A program made the translations under genes and the position numbers. From contig JACMLK010000304.1 of NCBI GenBank assembly GCA_014379665.1, positions 1 to 9,318 on the forward strand: a stretch of 9,318 nucleotides of DNA. Reading direction: 5' to 3'. The stretch is from Saprospiraceae bacterium (lineage in GTDB: Bacteria; Bacteroidota; Bacteroidia; Chitinophagales; Saprospiraceae). This document shows positions 1-6,809 of the stretch, piece by piece (position 1 is the first letter of the stretch; every line of letters starts with the position of its first letter). A model generated the notes under the pieces. That model was given only the letters and a program-made list of their open reading frames with translations. It had not been told where the DNA came from and searched no databases.

Positions 1-20
1 AAATTTATTATTCATTTTAT

Positions 21-1712
21 ATGAATTTATCCAACAGATATCTGCAATTTATAATAGTCATAGCGATAGTGTTTGCTATTAATATCATTGCATCATTTAT
101 TTTTGCAGAATTTGATCTGACCGATGATAAGAGATTTACCATTTCCGAAAGCACCAAAACAATAGTAGCAAATGCAGATGATAATATAAGTATAAAGGTA
201 TTGCTTGAAGGAGAGTTTCCTGCGGGATTCAAACGATTACAATCTTCTGTGAAAGATATACTTGATAAACTCAGAGACATTAATCCGAATATTATTTATG
301 AATTTGAAAATCCTTCTGAAGGTTCTATAAGAGAAATTGAAGAGAAAAAAAAAGTACTCCAACAGGATAATATAATTCCGATTTCATTAAGTTTTTCTGA
401 CGGGACTCAATTAGTTCAAAAAGCTGTTTTCCCATTTGCGGTTATCAATTATAACAGGAAAAAATACATTGTCAATTTACTTGAAGAACAAAAACCAGGG
501 GATGACGAAGAGATCATTCTGAATAAATCAGTGGCTCTGCTGGAATATAAATTTGCGAATGCTTTTCAGAAACTTCAGGCTGAAAGACCCAAAAACATCA
601 TTTTCACTCAGGGAAACGGAGAATTGGATGAAAGTCAGACATTCAGACTGGAATCCGAGATGAGGAAATTTCATAATGTTGGAAGGGTAAGTCTTGACAG
701 TTTAATGAAACTGGACAGTACGATTGATCTGGTGGTCATAGCTGGAATAAAAACTCCAATGGATCTTAAAAATCAATTTAAACTCGACCAGTATATTATG
801 CATGGAGGCAAGGTCATTTGGTTGATTGATAAATTCAATGTTTCATTAGATAGCATCAGCAAAAATAAATTTTTCATTCCTCCTGATGTCAACACAGGAG
901 TGGATGATTTGCTTTTTAAATATGGTGTCCGGATTGTACCTGATCTTATCGTTGATTTAGAATGCAGTGCTATTCCTCAGGTTATTGGCATGTCAGGTGA
1001 TAAACCTCAAACAAAATTATTTCCATGGTATTACCACCTTGCCGCCGCTTCTGATAGTGAACATCCGATTGTCAAAAATATAGACCGGGTGAATCTGTAT
1101 TTTCCGAGTACGGTTGATACCCTTAAAACCGAAGGCAATATTAAAAAAACAATTTTATTAAAGAGTTCCAAATATTCCAGAGCGCAATTGTCTCCTGTGA
1201 GACTTACTTTCGAGATACTTAAAATTGCTCCTGACCCATCCAGATTTAACGATGGAAACAGGAATGTTGCAGTACTTCTGGAAGGAGAATTTGAATCATT
1301 TTTTAAGAACCGGATTACGCCTGAATTTCAATCCACTTTGGATCAGTTAGGTGTTCATTTTTATGAAAAGAGTAAGCCTACCAAACAGATCATTGTCTCG
1401 GATGCCGACTTTACTAAAAATCTTGTGAACCCGACAAGCGGGCAAACAGAAGATATCGGATACAATAAGTGGGAAAGGAGATATTATAAAGGCAATAAAG
1501 ATTTTATACTCAACGCCATGGAATATTTGATGGATGAAGATAATATACTGGAATCCCGTTCAAAAGAAATAAAATTGAGATTGTTGGATGCTGTAAAGAC
1601 TAAAGATGAAAAAACCAAATGGCAGTTTATAAATGTGGTTATTCCTGTCATTCTCCTGATCGTTTTTGGATTGATGTATCAGTATTTACGAAGAAGGAGG
1701 TATACTTCTTAA
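21..1712 (+). CDS. gldG: Gliding-motility ABC transporter auxiliary protein GldG
   Basis: GldG is the membrane-anchored, mostly periplasmic partner of the GldF permease and GldA ATPase, an ABC transporter required for gliding in flavobacteria; its substrate is unknown. The 563-residue product has the expected layout. An N-terminal transmembrane helix (about residues 7-29) leads into the family opening FDLTDDKRFTIS, followed by a segment with EGEFPAGFK typical of ABC-transporter auxiliary domains. A long soluble region follows, then a C-terminal helix (about 536-553) ending in an arginine cluster (557-560). Length is as expected for GldG. The ATG at 21 sits directly before the helix, and no Shine-Dalgarno sequence is visible in the 20 bases upstream. 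The DUF4340-type gene follows after 32 bases, so the two are probably co-transcribed. gldF should lie just left of the window. The family assignment rests on recalled motifs and topology. Confidence 0.9.
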   Translation: MNLSNRYLQFIIVIAIVFAINIIASFIFAEFDLTDDKRFTISESTKTIVANADDNISIKVLLEGEFPAGFKRLQSSVKDILDKLRDINPNIIYEFENPSEGSIREIEEKKKVLQQDNIIPISLSFSDGTQLVQKAVFPFAVINYNRKKYIVNLLEEQKPGDDEEIILNKSVALLEYKFANAFQKLQAERPKNIIFTQGNGELDESQTFRLESEMRKFHNVGRVSLDSLMKLDSTIDLVVIAGIKTPMDLKNQFKLDQYIMHGGKVIWLIDKFNVSLDSISKNKFFIPPDVNTGVDDLLFKYGVRIVPDLIVDLECSAIPQVIGMSGDKPQTKLFPWYYHLAAASDSEHPIVKNIDRVNLYFPSTVDTLKTEGNIKKTILLKSSKYSRAQLSPVRLTFEILKIAPDPSRFNDGNRNVAVLLEGEFESFFKNRITPEFQSTLDQLGVHFYEKSKPTKQIIVSDADFTKNLVNPTSGQTEDIGYNKWERRYYKGNKDFILNAMEYLMDEDNILESRSKEIKLRLLDAVKTKDEKTKWQFINVVIPVILLIVFGLMYQYLRRRRYTS

Positions 1713-1744
1713 TTTTTCACCTTATCTGAAATAAAGCAAAAGAT

Positions 1745-2752
1745 ATGAAGCGTTTGGGAATATTATTAATGTCACTAATCATTTTGTCAGTTACAGCTTA
1801 TCTTCTGTATACCAAAAGTAAAAAGAATGATAAAGGTGTTATATCTGCTGATAGAGATTTCACCGTAAAATCTATGGATGAAATCCATAAACTGGTCATA
1901 CAGCATGTTAAATTGCAGCCATTAGAGTTTGTGCGAACCGGTAAAACATGGTTGTTAAATGGCAAATATGAAGTGGACCCTGCTGTGTTTGTAAATTTGG
2001 AAAAAGCATTAACTGGTATGACAATGTTATACATTCCCCCTATAGCTTCAAGTGAAACTATTAAAAAAAGTATAACTACCAACGGTATTAAAGTGACCCT
2101 TTATGATGACGACAATGAGGTGATCAAAATATTTCATGTGGGAACGGACACACAAAAGGGTGATGGTACCCACATGTTGCTTGATGGTTCTGCCCAGCCT
2201 TATGTTATGCAATTGCCGGGTCTGGCAGGTGGGCTAAGATCCCGGTTTGAACAACCTGAAAAAAACTTCAGGGATAAATATTTATACAAGGAAACGCCGG
2301 AAAAAATAGATTATATCAAAGTACAGTACCCAAAAAGTGAACAGGCAAGCTTTATAGTTGAAAATAAAAAATCCGAAATCATACTAAGCCCTTTGAAATC
2401 TCAACATGCCATCCTGGATAAAGCTGTTAATGAAAGAATATTGAAATCTTATCTTATGAAATTCGAAAGACTTGGCGCAGAAGGTCTGATTAATGAATAT
2501 GAGAATAAAAATGACGTTCTGGCATTAGTTCCATATTGCATTATTGAATTGAAGAAGACAGATGGGCAAATTAAAAAAAATGTATTCTACGCCTATGATG
2601 ATTATGTAGAAAAGACGTTAAACTCAAGAGGGCCTGAAGATATGGGTAAGATGAACAGATTGTTTGTCTGGTCAGATGACAAAGATTTTTACGTGGTACA
2701 GACTCGTGTATTTGGATCAATTTTTATTGGGTATTCAGACTTTTACCGTTAA
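1745..2752 (+). CDS. DUF4340-type membrane-anchored protein
   Basis: This 335-residue protein has one N-terminal transmembrane or uncleaved signal segment (about residues 4-22) and a large predicted periplasmic part. The stretch around residues 60-90, with FVRTGKTWLLNGKYEVDP, matches the recurring 'W-x-(V/L)-N-G-K-Y' pattern of DUF4340 proteins, which are built from repeated beta-rich units. No catalytic motif is visible. DUF4340 proteins are often encoded beside GldG/ABC-auxiliary genes, and here the gene starts 32 bases after gldG in the same direction. It may therefore be an extracytoplasmic accessory subunit of the same transporter (inference). The ATG start is immediately followed by the hydrophobic segment; the upstream AT-rich sequence shows no ribosome binding site. 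The DUF4340 call is moderately sure; the molecular function is unknown. Confidence 0.7.
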   Translation: MKRLGILLMSLIILSVTAYLLYTKSKKNDKGVISADRDFTVKSMDEIHKLVIQHVKLQPLEFVRTGKTWLLNGKYEVDPAVFVNLEKALTGMTMLYIPPIASSETIKKSITTNGIKVTLYDDDNEVIKIFHVGTDTQKGDGTHMLLDGSAQPYVMQLPGLAGGLRSRFEQPEKNFRDKYLYKETPEKIDYIKVQYPKSEQASFIVENKKSEIILSPLKSQHAILDKAVNERILKSYLMKFERLGAEGLINEYENKNDVLALVPYCIIELKKTDGQIKKNVFYAYDDYVEKTLNSRGPEDMGKMNRLFVWSDDKDFYVVQTRVFGSIFIGYSDFYR

Positions 2753-2779
2753 GGGAAGAGATTTAAAGTTAAAAGTACA

Positions 2780-2793
2780 TTTTGAATTCAAAA
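2780..2793. repeat. Perfect 14-bp palindrome TTTTGAATTCAAAA
   Basis: The 76-base gap between the DUF4340-type gene and the phospholipase-type gene contains TTTTGAATTCAAAA, which equals its own reverse complement. It lies about 36 bases before the TTG start, a position where an operator could sit. In sequence this AT-rich a 14-bp palindrome can also arise by chance, and there is no loop or T-tract to make it a terminator. Confidence 0.35.
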
Positions 2794-2828
2794 ACTGAAT
2801 ATCTTGCATCTTAATAAATAAAGAGGAT

Positions 2829-4049
2829 TTGCCATACATAAGATATTTCTATTTTCTGTTTTTAGTCATCATATTGATTGCTGCATCCTCCTGGCATGCT
2901 ATACCGGTATGGGGGTTTTATGGTCACAGACTGATCAATAAAATGGCTGTTTTTACCCTTCCGACAGAGATCATGGCATTTTACAAAAAAAATATTGAAT
3001 ATATGACAGAGCATGCTATCGATCCTGATAAACGAAGGTATGCTACAAAACATGAAGGGGTAAGACATTATATCGATATAGACCACTGGGACAAAATTCC
3101 ATTTCCAAATGTTCCTCGTGATTTTGAGGAAGCCATTATCAAACATTGTACTATAAGTTTTGTATCCAAAGGTGACACATTGCATTTTAATAAAACGATT
3201 TTAAATGATTCGCTTTATCTTGAAACTGATGCCTTTGGTGGTATAACGCTAGGTATTGACTATCCACTTTTTGTCAAATACTGGAAAAAAGTAATCAAAC
3301 CACTGTATTATGAAGATGAATGGAAGTTATCAGGGTATGATTTTGATGAACTTTTTGGAACCGCATATTTTCAAAAGAATAAAATTGATATACTTATCAA
3401 TGACCATTTCTCAGAACATGGTATCGTGCCATATCACCTGGAAAGCATGATGTCTAAACTCACCAGATCCTTTGAAAATAAAGATTATGCCAATATCCTC
3501 AGATATTCTGCTGAGTTCGGTCATTATTTAAGCGATGCACATGTTCCATTACATACTACTACAAATTATAATGGTCAGTTGACCAATCAGGTAGGCATTC
3601 ATGCATTCTGGGAATCCAGGATTCCGGAACTTTTTGCAGAAAGAGAATATGACTTCTTTGTTGGCAAAGCCACGTATATTGAAAACCCAAAAGAATATTT
3701 CTGGGATATAATCATCAAAGCCCACGGCCATCTGGACAGTGTTTTGCAGGTGGAGAAACGACTCAGTAAAGTGTTTGATTCGGACAGACAATTCTGTTTT
3801 GACGAAAGACTTAATCAGACGATCAGAATACAGTGTCCGGAATATGCAGAAGCGTATTCAAGTGCTTTAGGATCAATGGTAGAAGAACAAATGAGATCTT
3901 CGATTCACGCGGTTGGTTCCTGTATTTATACCTGTTGGGTGAATGCAGGTCAGCCTGTATTGGCTGAATTCCCTGAAGTTGTCTTTATTGAACAAACTGA
4001 AGAGCCAATACCAGCTAAAGACGTTAAAGCAAGATCGCACGACAATTAA
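2829..4049 (+). CDS. Secreted zinc-dependent phospholipase C / S1-P1 nuclease-like enzyme
   Basis: The product (406 residues) is a predicted exported hydrolase with a trinuclear zinc site. It has a hydrophobic signal segment (about 5-25). Probable zinc ligands are W28 and H33, in WGFYGH, with the W-x4-H spacing of the mature N terminus of P1 nuclease and Bacillus phospholipase C. Further candidates are H80/H86 in HYIDIDHW, then H232, D236 and H242 in HYLSDAHVPLH, and H258 and E262 in GIHAFWE. The H-x3-D-x5-H and H-x3-E/D spacings are those of the superfamily. Substrate (phosphoester lipid or nucleic acid) cannot be decided. The start is a TTG: no in-frame ATG exists between the upstream TGA at 2796 and the signal segment, and the first internal ATG (residue 39) would remove the signal and W28. 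AAGAGG ends two bases before the TTG, too close for a standard ribosome site. It converges on the membrane-protein gene, 33 bases away. Confidence 0.8.
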   Translation: MPYIRYFYFLFLVIILIAASSWHAIPVWGFYGHRLINKMAVFTLPTEIMAFYKKNIEYMTEHAIDPDKRRYATKHEGVRHYIDIDHWDKIPFPNVPRDFEEAIIKHCTISFVSKGDTLHFNKTILNDSLYLETDAFGGITLGIDYPLFVKYWKKVIKPLYYEDEWKLSGYDFDELFGTAYFQKNKIDILINDHFSEHGIVPYHLESMMSKLTRSFENKDYANILRYSAEFGHYLSDAHVPLHTTTNYNGQLTNQVGIHAFWESRIPELFAEREYDFFVGKATYIENPKEYFWDIIIKAHGHLDSVLQVEKRLSKVFDSDRQFCFDERLNQTIRIQCPEYAEAYSSALGSMVEEQMRSSIHAVGSCIYTCWVNAGQPVLAEFPEVVFIEQTEEPIPAKDVKARSHDN

Positions 4050-4082
4050 TCCTTTGACCGAAATTCCGGCTTTTACTTATGT

Positions 4083-4520
4083 TTAATTGACATAACGTGC
4101 ACTGCCAATCATAACGCCAACAAATCCGAATAAAGCTGTAATAAAAGTATCTGTTACTACAAACCAAACAGGGAAATGATAAGTAAATAAATAAATCATT
4201 ACCGGTATAAAAATAATGCTGACTGAAATGATACCGAAGGTCATCCGGCTAAAGCCTGCCGTCAGGCTGCTTATAAGTCCTGCTGAAAATGATGCCAGGC
4301 CATGGCTTATTCCGATAATTATAAAAGCTTTGTCAGGTAATGTTTCCATCCAGGCCCTCAGCTCATTGTTGCTATCGAAATTAAGACCGGAAGGCTGTGG
4401 GTAAATACCGTCTCTGATCATTTGAGCCATAAATATGATTAGTATAGCAGTAATCAATGCCGTAAGAATCCCAAATATTTGTTTCAATGCGTATCTTTTA
4501 TCTTGGTTTACGGAGAACAA
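4083..4520 (-). CDS. Four-helix integral membrane protein, unknown function
   Basis: I do not recognise this 145-residue protein. It has four likely transmembrane helices, at about residues 12-33, 64-88, 93-112 and 117-140. A loop of about 30 residues between helices 1 and 2 contains YPQPSGLNF and several acidic residues. No catalytic or metal motif stands out. The start is TTG at 4518-4520: no in-frame ATG lies between there and the upstream stop at 4584-4586, and the first ATG (residue 31) would lose helix 1. A Bacteroidota promoter box TATCTTTG lies about 30 bases upstream, which fits this start and a short leader. It follows kdsA in the same direction after 96 bases but probably has its own transcript. 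Real coding is supported by the coherent membrane topology over the whole length. Confidence 0.65.
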   Translation of the reverse strand: MFSVNQDKRYALKQIFGILTALITAILIIFMAQMIRDGIYPQPSGLNFDSNNELRAWMETLPDKAFIIIGISHGLASFSAGLISSLTAGFSRMTFGIISVSIIFIPVMIYLFTYHFPVWFVVTDTFITALFGFVGVMIGSARYVN

Positions 4521-4549
4521 ATGACTCTGATGAGGAAAATTTGGAAGTG

Positions 4550-4557
4550 CAAAGATA
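4550..4557 (-). promoter_or_regulatory. Bacteroidota -7 promoter box (TATCTTTG)
   Basis: On the minus strand this reads TATCTTTG, a full match to the Bacteroidota -7 consensus TAnnTTTG. Transcription would begin near 4545-4547, giving a leader of about 25 bases to the TTG start at 4520. No TTTG is found 19 bases further upstream, so only the -7 half is supported. Confidence 0.55.
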
Positions 4558-4616
4558 CAAAAAAGAAATTTAGCGCTCCTTTTTTATTTTTTATGTCCAA
4601 TCAGATCATCAATTCA

Positions 4617-5447
4617 TTAGGATTTTATAACCTGCCGGATATTGACCAAATCGGTAAGCAACGATTCCAGATTTATCAATGGCAACATATTGGCTGCATC
4701 AGACTTTGCCTCAGATGGGTTTGAATGGGTTTCGATGAATATTCCATCCACACCTACAGCGATTGCTGCTTTGGCAATGGTACTGATTAAGCCGGGTTTG
4801 CCGCCGGTCACCCCTGAAGGTTGGTTAGGTTGCTGGAGTGAGTGCGTACAATCCATAATAACAGGAACTCCAAATGATCGCATCACAGGTATGCCTCTAA
4901 AATCAACCACTAAATCCTGGTACCCAAAAGTAGTTCCTCTTTCTGTAAGCATAACTTTTTCATTATGGCAATCCCTTACTTTTTGAACCGCATGTATCAT
5001 AGAATCGGCACTCATGAACTGACCTTTTTTGATATTTACTATTTTACCGGTTTCAGCTGCAGCTTTGATTAATGATGTTTGTCTGCAAAGAAAAGCAGGT
5101 ATCTGCAAAATATCTACATAAGCAGCAGCAACAGCCGCTTCTTCATCAGTGTGTATATCAGTGGTCACAGGAAGATCAAAAGTTTCGGCCACTTTTCTAA
5201 GGATTTTTAAGGCTATTTCATCACCAATACCGGTAAAAGATTGAATTGATGAGCGGTTAGCCTTTTTGTATGATCCTTTAAATACAAATGGGATTTGAAG
5301 ATCATAGGTGATTTTTTTTATTTTTTCGGCTATCTCCATAGCCATTTTTTCGGATTCTATGGCACATGGTCCCGCAATTAAAAAAAAGTTACCGGATGTG
5401 TGGTGACTGATATTTTTTATAGATGGAATCAATGAATAAGTGTCCAT
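4617..5447 (-). CDS. kdsA: 3-deoxy-8-phosphooctulonate (KDO-8-P) synthase
   Basis: KdsA condenses phosphoenolpyruvate with arabinose 5-phosphate to make KDO 8-phosphate, the precursor of the inner-core sugar of lipopolysaccharide; it acts in the cytosol. The 276-residue product has the full set of family motifs: AGPCAIES (25-32), KGSYKKANRSS (57-67), TDIH (96-99), QIPAFLCRQTSL (115-126), KKGQFM (140-145), TERGTTFGYQDLVVDFR (168-184) and DCTHSLQQP (199-207). C28, H202, E239 and D250 line up with the metal ligands of metal-dependent KdsA such as that of Aquifex; E. coli has Asn at the Cys position. This is therefore the class II, metal-requiring type. The ATG is 24 bases after the DUF4159 stop codon, suggesting co-transcription. 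No Shine-Dalgarno sequence is visible. Confidence 0.96.
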   Translation of the reverse strand: MDTYSLIPSIKNISHHTSGNFFLIAGPCAIESEKMAMEIAEKIKKITYDLQIPFVFKGSYKKANRSSIQSFTGIGDEIALKILRKVAETFDLPVTTDIHTDEEAAVAAAYVDILQIPAFLCRQTSLIKAAAETGKIVNIKKGQFMSADSMIHAVQKVRDCHNEKVMLTERGTTFGYQDLVVDFRGIPVMRSFGVPVIMDCTHSLQQPNQPSGVTGGKPGLISTIAKAAIAVGVDGIFIETHSNPSEAKSDAANMLPLINLESLLTDLVNIRQVIKS

Positions 5448-5471
5448 ATAATTACTAACTTTTTGGTATCA

Positions 5472-6119
5472 TTAATTTCCAAACACATATTGAATGATAT
5501 TGGCACCCATTCGCAACGCTTTTATTCTAACTTCTTCGGGATCTTTGTGCACTTCCGGGTCTTCCCAACCATCACCCAGATCACATTCATAACTGTAAAA
5601 ACAAATCAAACGACCTTCCCACATCAACCCAAACCCCTGAGGGGGCTTATCGTCATGTTTATGAATTTTTGGAAGTCCGTTGTCAAATTTATACTTTTGA
5701 TTGTATAAGGGATGGTTAAAGGGCAATTCGATAAAACTCAATTCAGGAAAAACCTTCTTCATGGCCAACCTGACGTAAGGGTCCATGCCGTAATTGTCAT
5801 CTATATGGAGAAAACCACCTGCGAGGAGGTAACTTCTCAGGTTTTCAGCGTCCGTGTCTGAAAATACTACATTACCATGCCCTGTCATATGTACCAATGG
5901 ATAATTAAAAAGTTCTACACTACCCACATCTACCACAGCATATTCAGGATCAATATTTGTATTCAAAAACTTATTACAGAAACCTGCCAGATTTACAAGG
6001 GATGTCGGATTGGAATACCAGTCGCCACCTCCACCATATTTTAGTAAACCGATTTTCAGCGACGGCCCGCTTGCAGCGAAAACAAAAATGGGGAAAAGTA
6101 ATACACAAAGTAATCTCAT
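5472..6119 (-). CDS. DUF4159 exported protein
   Basis: This 215-residue protein starts with a short signal peptide (residues 1 to about 17, MRLLCVLLFPIFVFAAS). It then shows the motifs I associate with DUF4159: KYGGGGDWYSNPTSL (27-41), VHMTGHGNVVFSDTDAENL (76-94), LLAGGFLHIDDNYG (98-111) and CFYSYECDLGDGWEDPEVH (173-191). The family resembles glutamine-amidotransferase-like folds and is widespread in Bacteroidota, usually as a single periplasmic domain of this size, but it has no established activity. Conserved His and Asp residues (H77, H81, H105, D107, D108) could bind metal or ligand; that is inference. kdsA follows 24 bases downstream, so the pair is likely one operon. Upstream is a 142-base gap to ndk with only a weak promoter-like TTAATTTG at 6181-6188 on the minus strand. 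Confidence 0.8.
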   Translation of the reverse strand: MRLLCVLLFPIFVFAASGPSLKIGLLKYGGGGDWYSNPTSLVNLAGFCNKFLNTNIDPEYAVVDVGSVELFNYPLVHMTGHGNVVFSDTDAENLRSYLLAGGFLHIDDNYGMDPYVRLAMKKVFPELSFIELPFNHPLYNQKYKFDNGLPKIHKHDDKPPQGFGLMWEGRLICFYSYECDLGDGWEDPEVHKDPEEVRIKALRMGANIIQYVFGN

Positions 6120-6211
6120 ATGTACATCGAATTTGACTTAATAACGTAATAATTTCACAAATCGTTTATTTCAGTCTTAACAAATTAAACGAAAGAATTG
6201 AAATTTAATAA

Positions 6212-6230
6212 GTCCTGAAGAAATCAGAAC
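6212..6230 (-). terminator. Possible weak terminator hairpin after ndk
   Basis: On the minus strand, about 31 bases after the ndk stop codon, GTTCTGA and TCAGGAC form a 7-bp stem (one G-U pair) around the loop TTTCT. The following TTATTAAATTT is AT-rich but not a clean U-tract. The hairpin lies in the 142-base gap between ndk and the DUF4159 gene, where ndk transcription could end. Confidence 0.35.
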
Positions 6231-6261
6231 CCCGAAATTTATTCAGATCAGATAGTAAAGA

Positions 6262-6684
6262 CTAATTGAATATTTCAGTTCCTGAAAAATGAAAGGAAGA
6301 TTCAATAGCCGCATTATCATCACTGTCAGATCCATGGACTGCATTTTCTCCTATGTTTTTGGCAAATTTAGCTCTGATGGTTCCGGGTGCAGCTTCGGCT
6401 GGGTTGGTAGCTCCAATCAATTTCCTGAAATCTTCTACCGCATTTTCTTTTTCAAGAATGGCTGCTACTATAGGTCCCGATGACATAAAATCCACCAATT
6501 CACGGTAAAATGGCCTGGCACTGTGTACTGCATAAAATTCTCCTGCTTTCTCAGTTGACAATTTAGTATATTTCAAAGCTACTATTTTAAATCCTCTGTC
6601 ATTAATCTGAGAAAGAATAGCTCCGATATATCCGTCAGCTACAGCATCAGGTTTAATCATTGTAAATGTTCTGTTACCCGACAT
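6262..6684 (-). CDS. ndk: Nucleoside diphosphate kinase
   Basis: Ndk transfers the gamma phosphate of ATP to nucleoside diphosphates through a phospho-histidine, balancing NTP and dNTP pools in the cytosol. The 140-residue length is normal. Diagnostic elements are [10 protein letters not shown] with K11 near the N terminus, HSARPFY (54-60), the G-x-T-N-P-x-E-A-x-P-G-T-I-R block (91-104) and the active-site signature [12 protein letters not shown] with catalytic H117. The C terminus ([14 protein letters not shown]) is also typical. The ATG at 6684 directly precedes the conserved start of the fold. The gene is alone on its strand here, divergent from the DHH phosphoesterase, with a -7 promoter box about 38 bases upstream. 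No Shine-Dalgarno sequence is visible. Confidence 0.97.
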   Translation of the reverse strand: MSGNRTFTMIKPDAVADGYIGAILSQINDRGFKIVALKYTKLSTEKAGEFYAVHSARPFYRELVDFMSSGPIVAAILEKENAVEDFRKLIGATNPAEAAPGTIRAKFAKNIGENAVHGSDSDDNAAIESSFHFSGTEIFN

Positions 6685-6721
6685 TTCTTATAATTTAAAT
6701 TTTGATTTCTTAAAAACGCCG

Positions 6722-6729
6722 CAAAAGTA
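6722..6729 (-). promoter_or_regulatory. Bacteroidota -7 promoter box for ndk (TACTTTTG)
   Basis: Read on the minus strand this is TACTTTTG, a full match to TAnnTTTG. It would start transcription near 6717-6719, giving ndk a leader of about 34 bases. There is no TTTG at the ideal 19-base spacing upstream. The box lies in the divergent region shared with the DHH phosphoesterase gene. Confidence 0.55.
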
Positions 6730-6770
6730 TGAAATCATATTTCATTTTTAGAGAAAAAACAGAAAATAAT

Positions 6771-6801
6771 TTTGATGTCTGCAATAAAATTCTGACTTTT
6801 G
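6771..6801 (+). promoter_or_regulatory. Bacteroidota promoter TTTG-N19-GACTTTTG for the DHH gene
   Basis: TTTG at 6771-6774 is followed after exactly 19 bases by GACTTTTG (6794-6801). The Bacteroidota consensus is TTTG-N19-TAnnTTTG, so only the first base of the -7 box deviates. The predicted transcription start, about 4-5 bases after the box, falls near 6805, just before the ATG at 6810. This is the only site in the window with both boxes at the right distance. Confidence 0.6.
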
Positions 6802-6809
6802 CACCAATT

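Noticed and set aside
2800..2807. TATCTTGC before the phospholipase-type gene as a -7 box
   Set aside because: It lacks one T of TAnnTTTG, and the TTTG upstream (2781-2784) is only 15 bases away.
4055..4075. Possible bidirectional terminator in the 33-base convergent gap (CCGAAATTCCGG)
   Set aside because: Only 3-4 bp can pair with a sensible loop, and the T-tract on either side is short.
4559..4585. AAAAAAG / CTTTTTT inverted repeat between kdsA and the membrane-protein gene, as a kdsA terminator
   Set aside because: The 7-bp stem is almost all A-T with a 13-base loop, too weak to count; it more likely reflects AT-rich promoter sequence.
4642..4986. Plus-strand open frame of 114 codons
   Set aside because: It lies wholly antisense to kdsA, whose motifs are complete; it resembles no known protein.
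6181..6188. TTAATTTG (minus) as a promoter for the DUF4159-kdsA operon
   Set aside because: The second base deviates from TAnnTTTG, and no TTTG lies 19 bases upstream.
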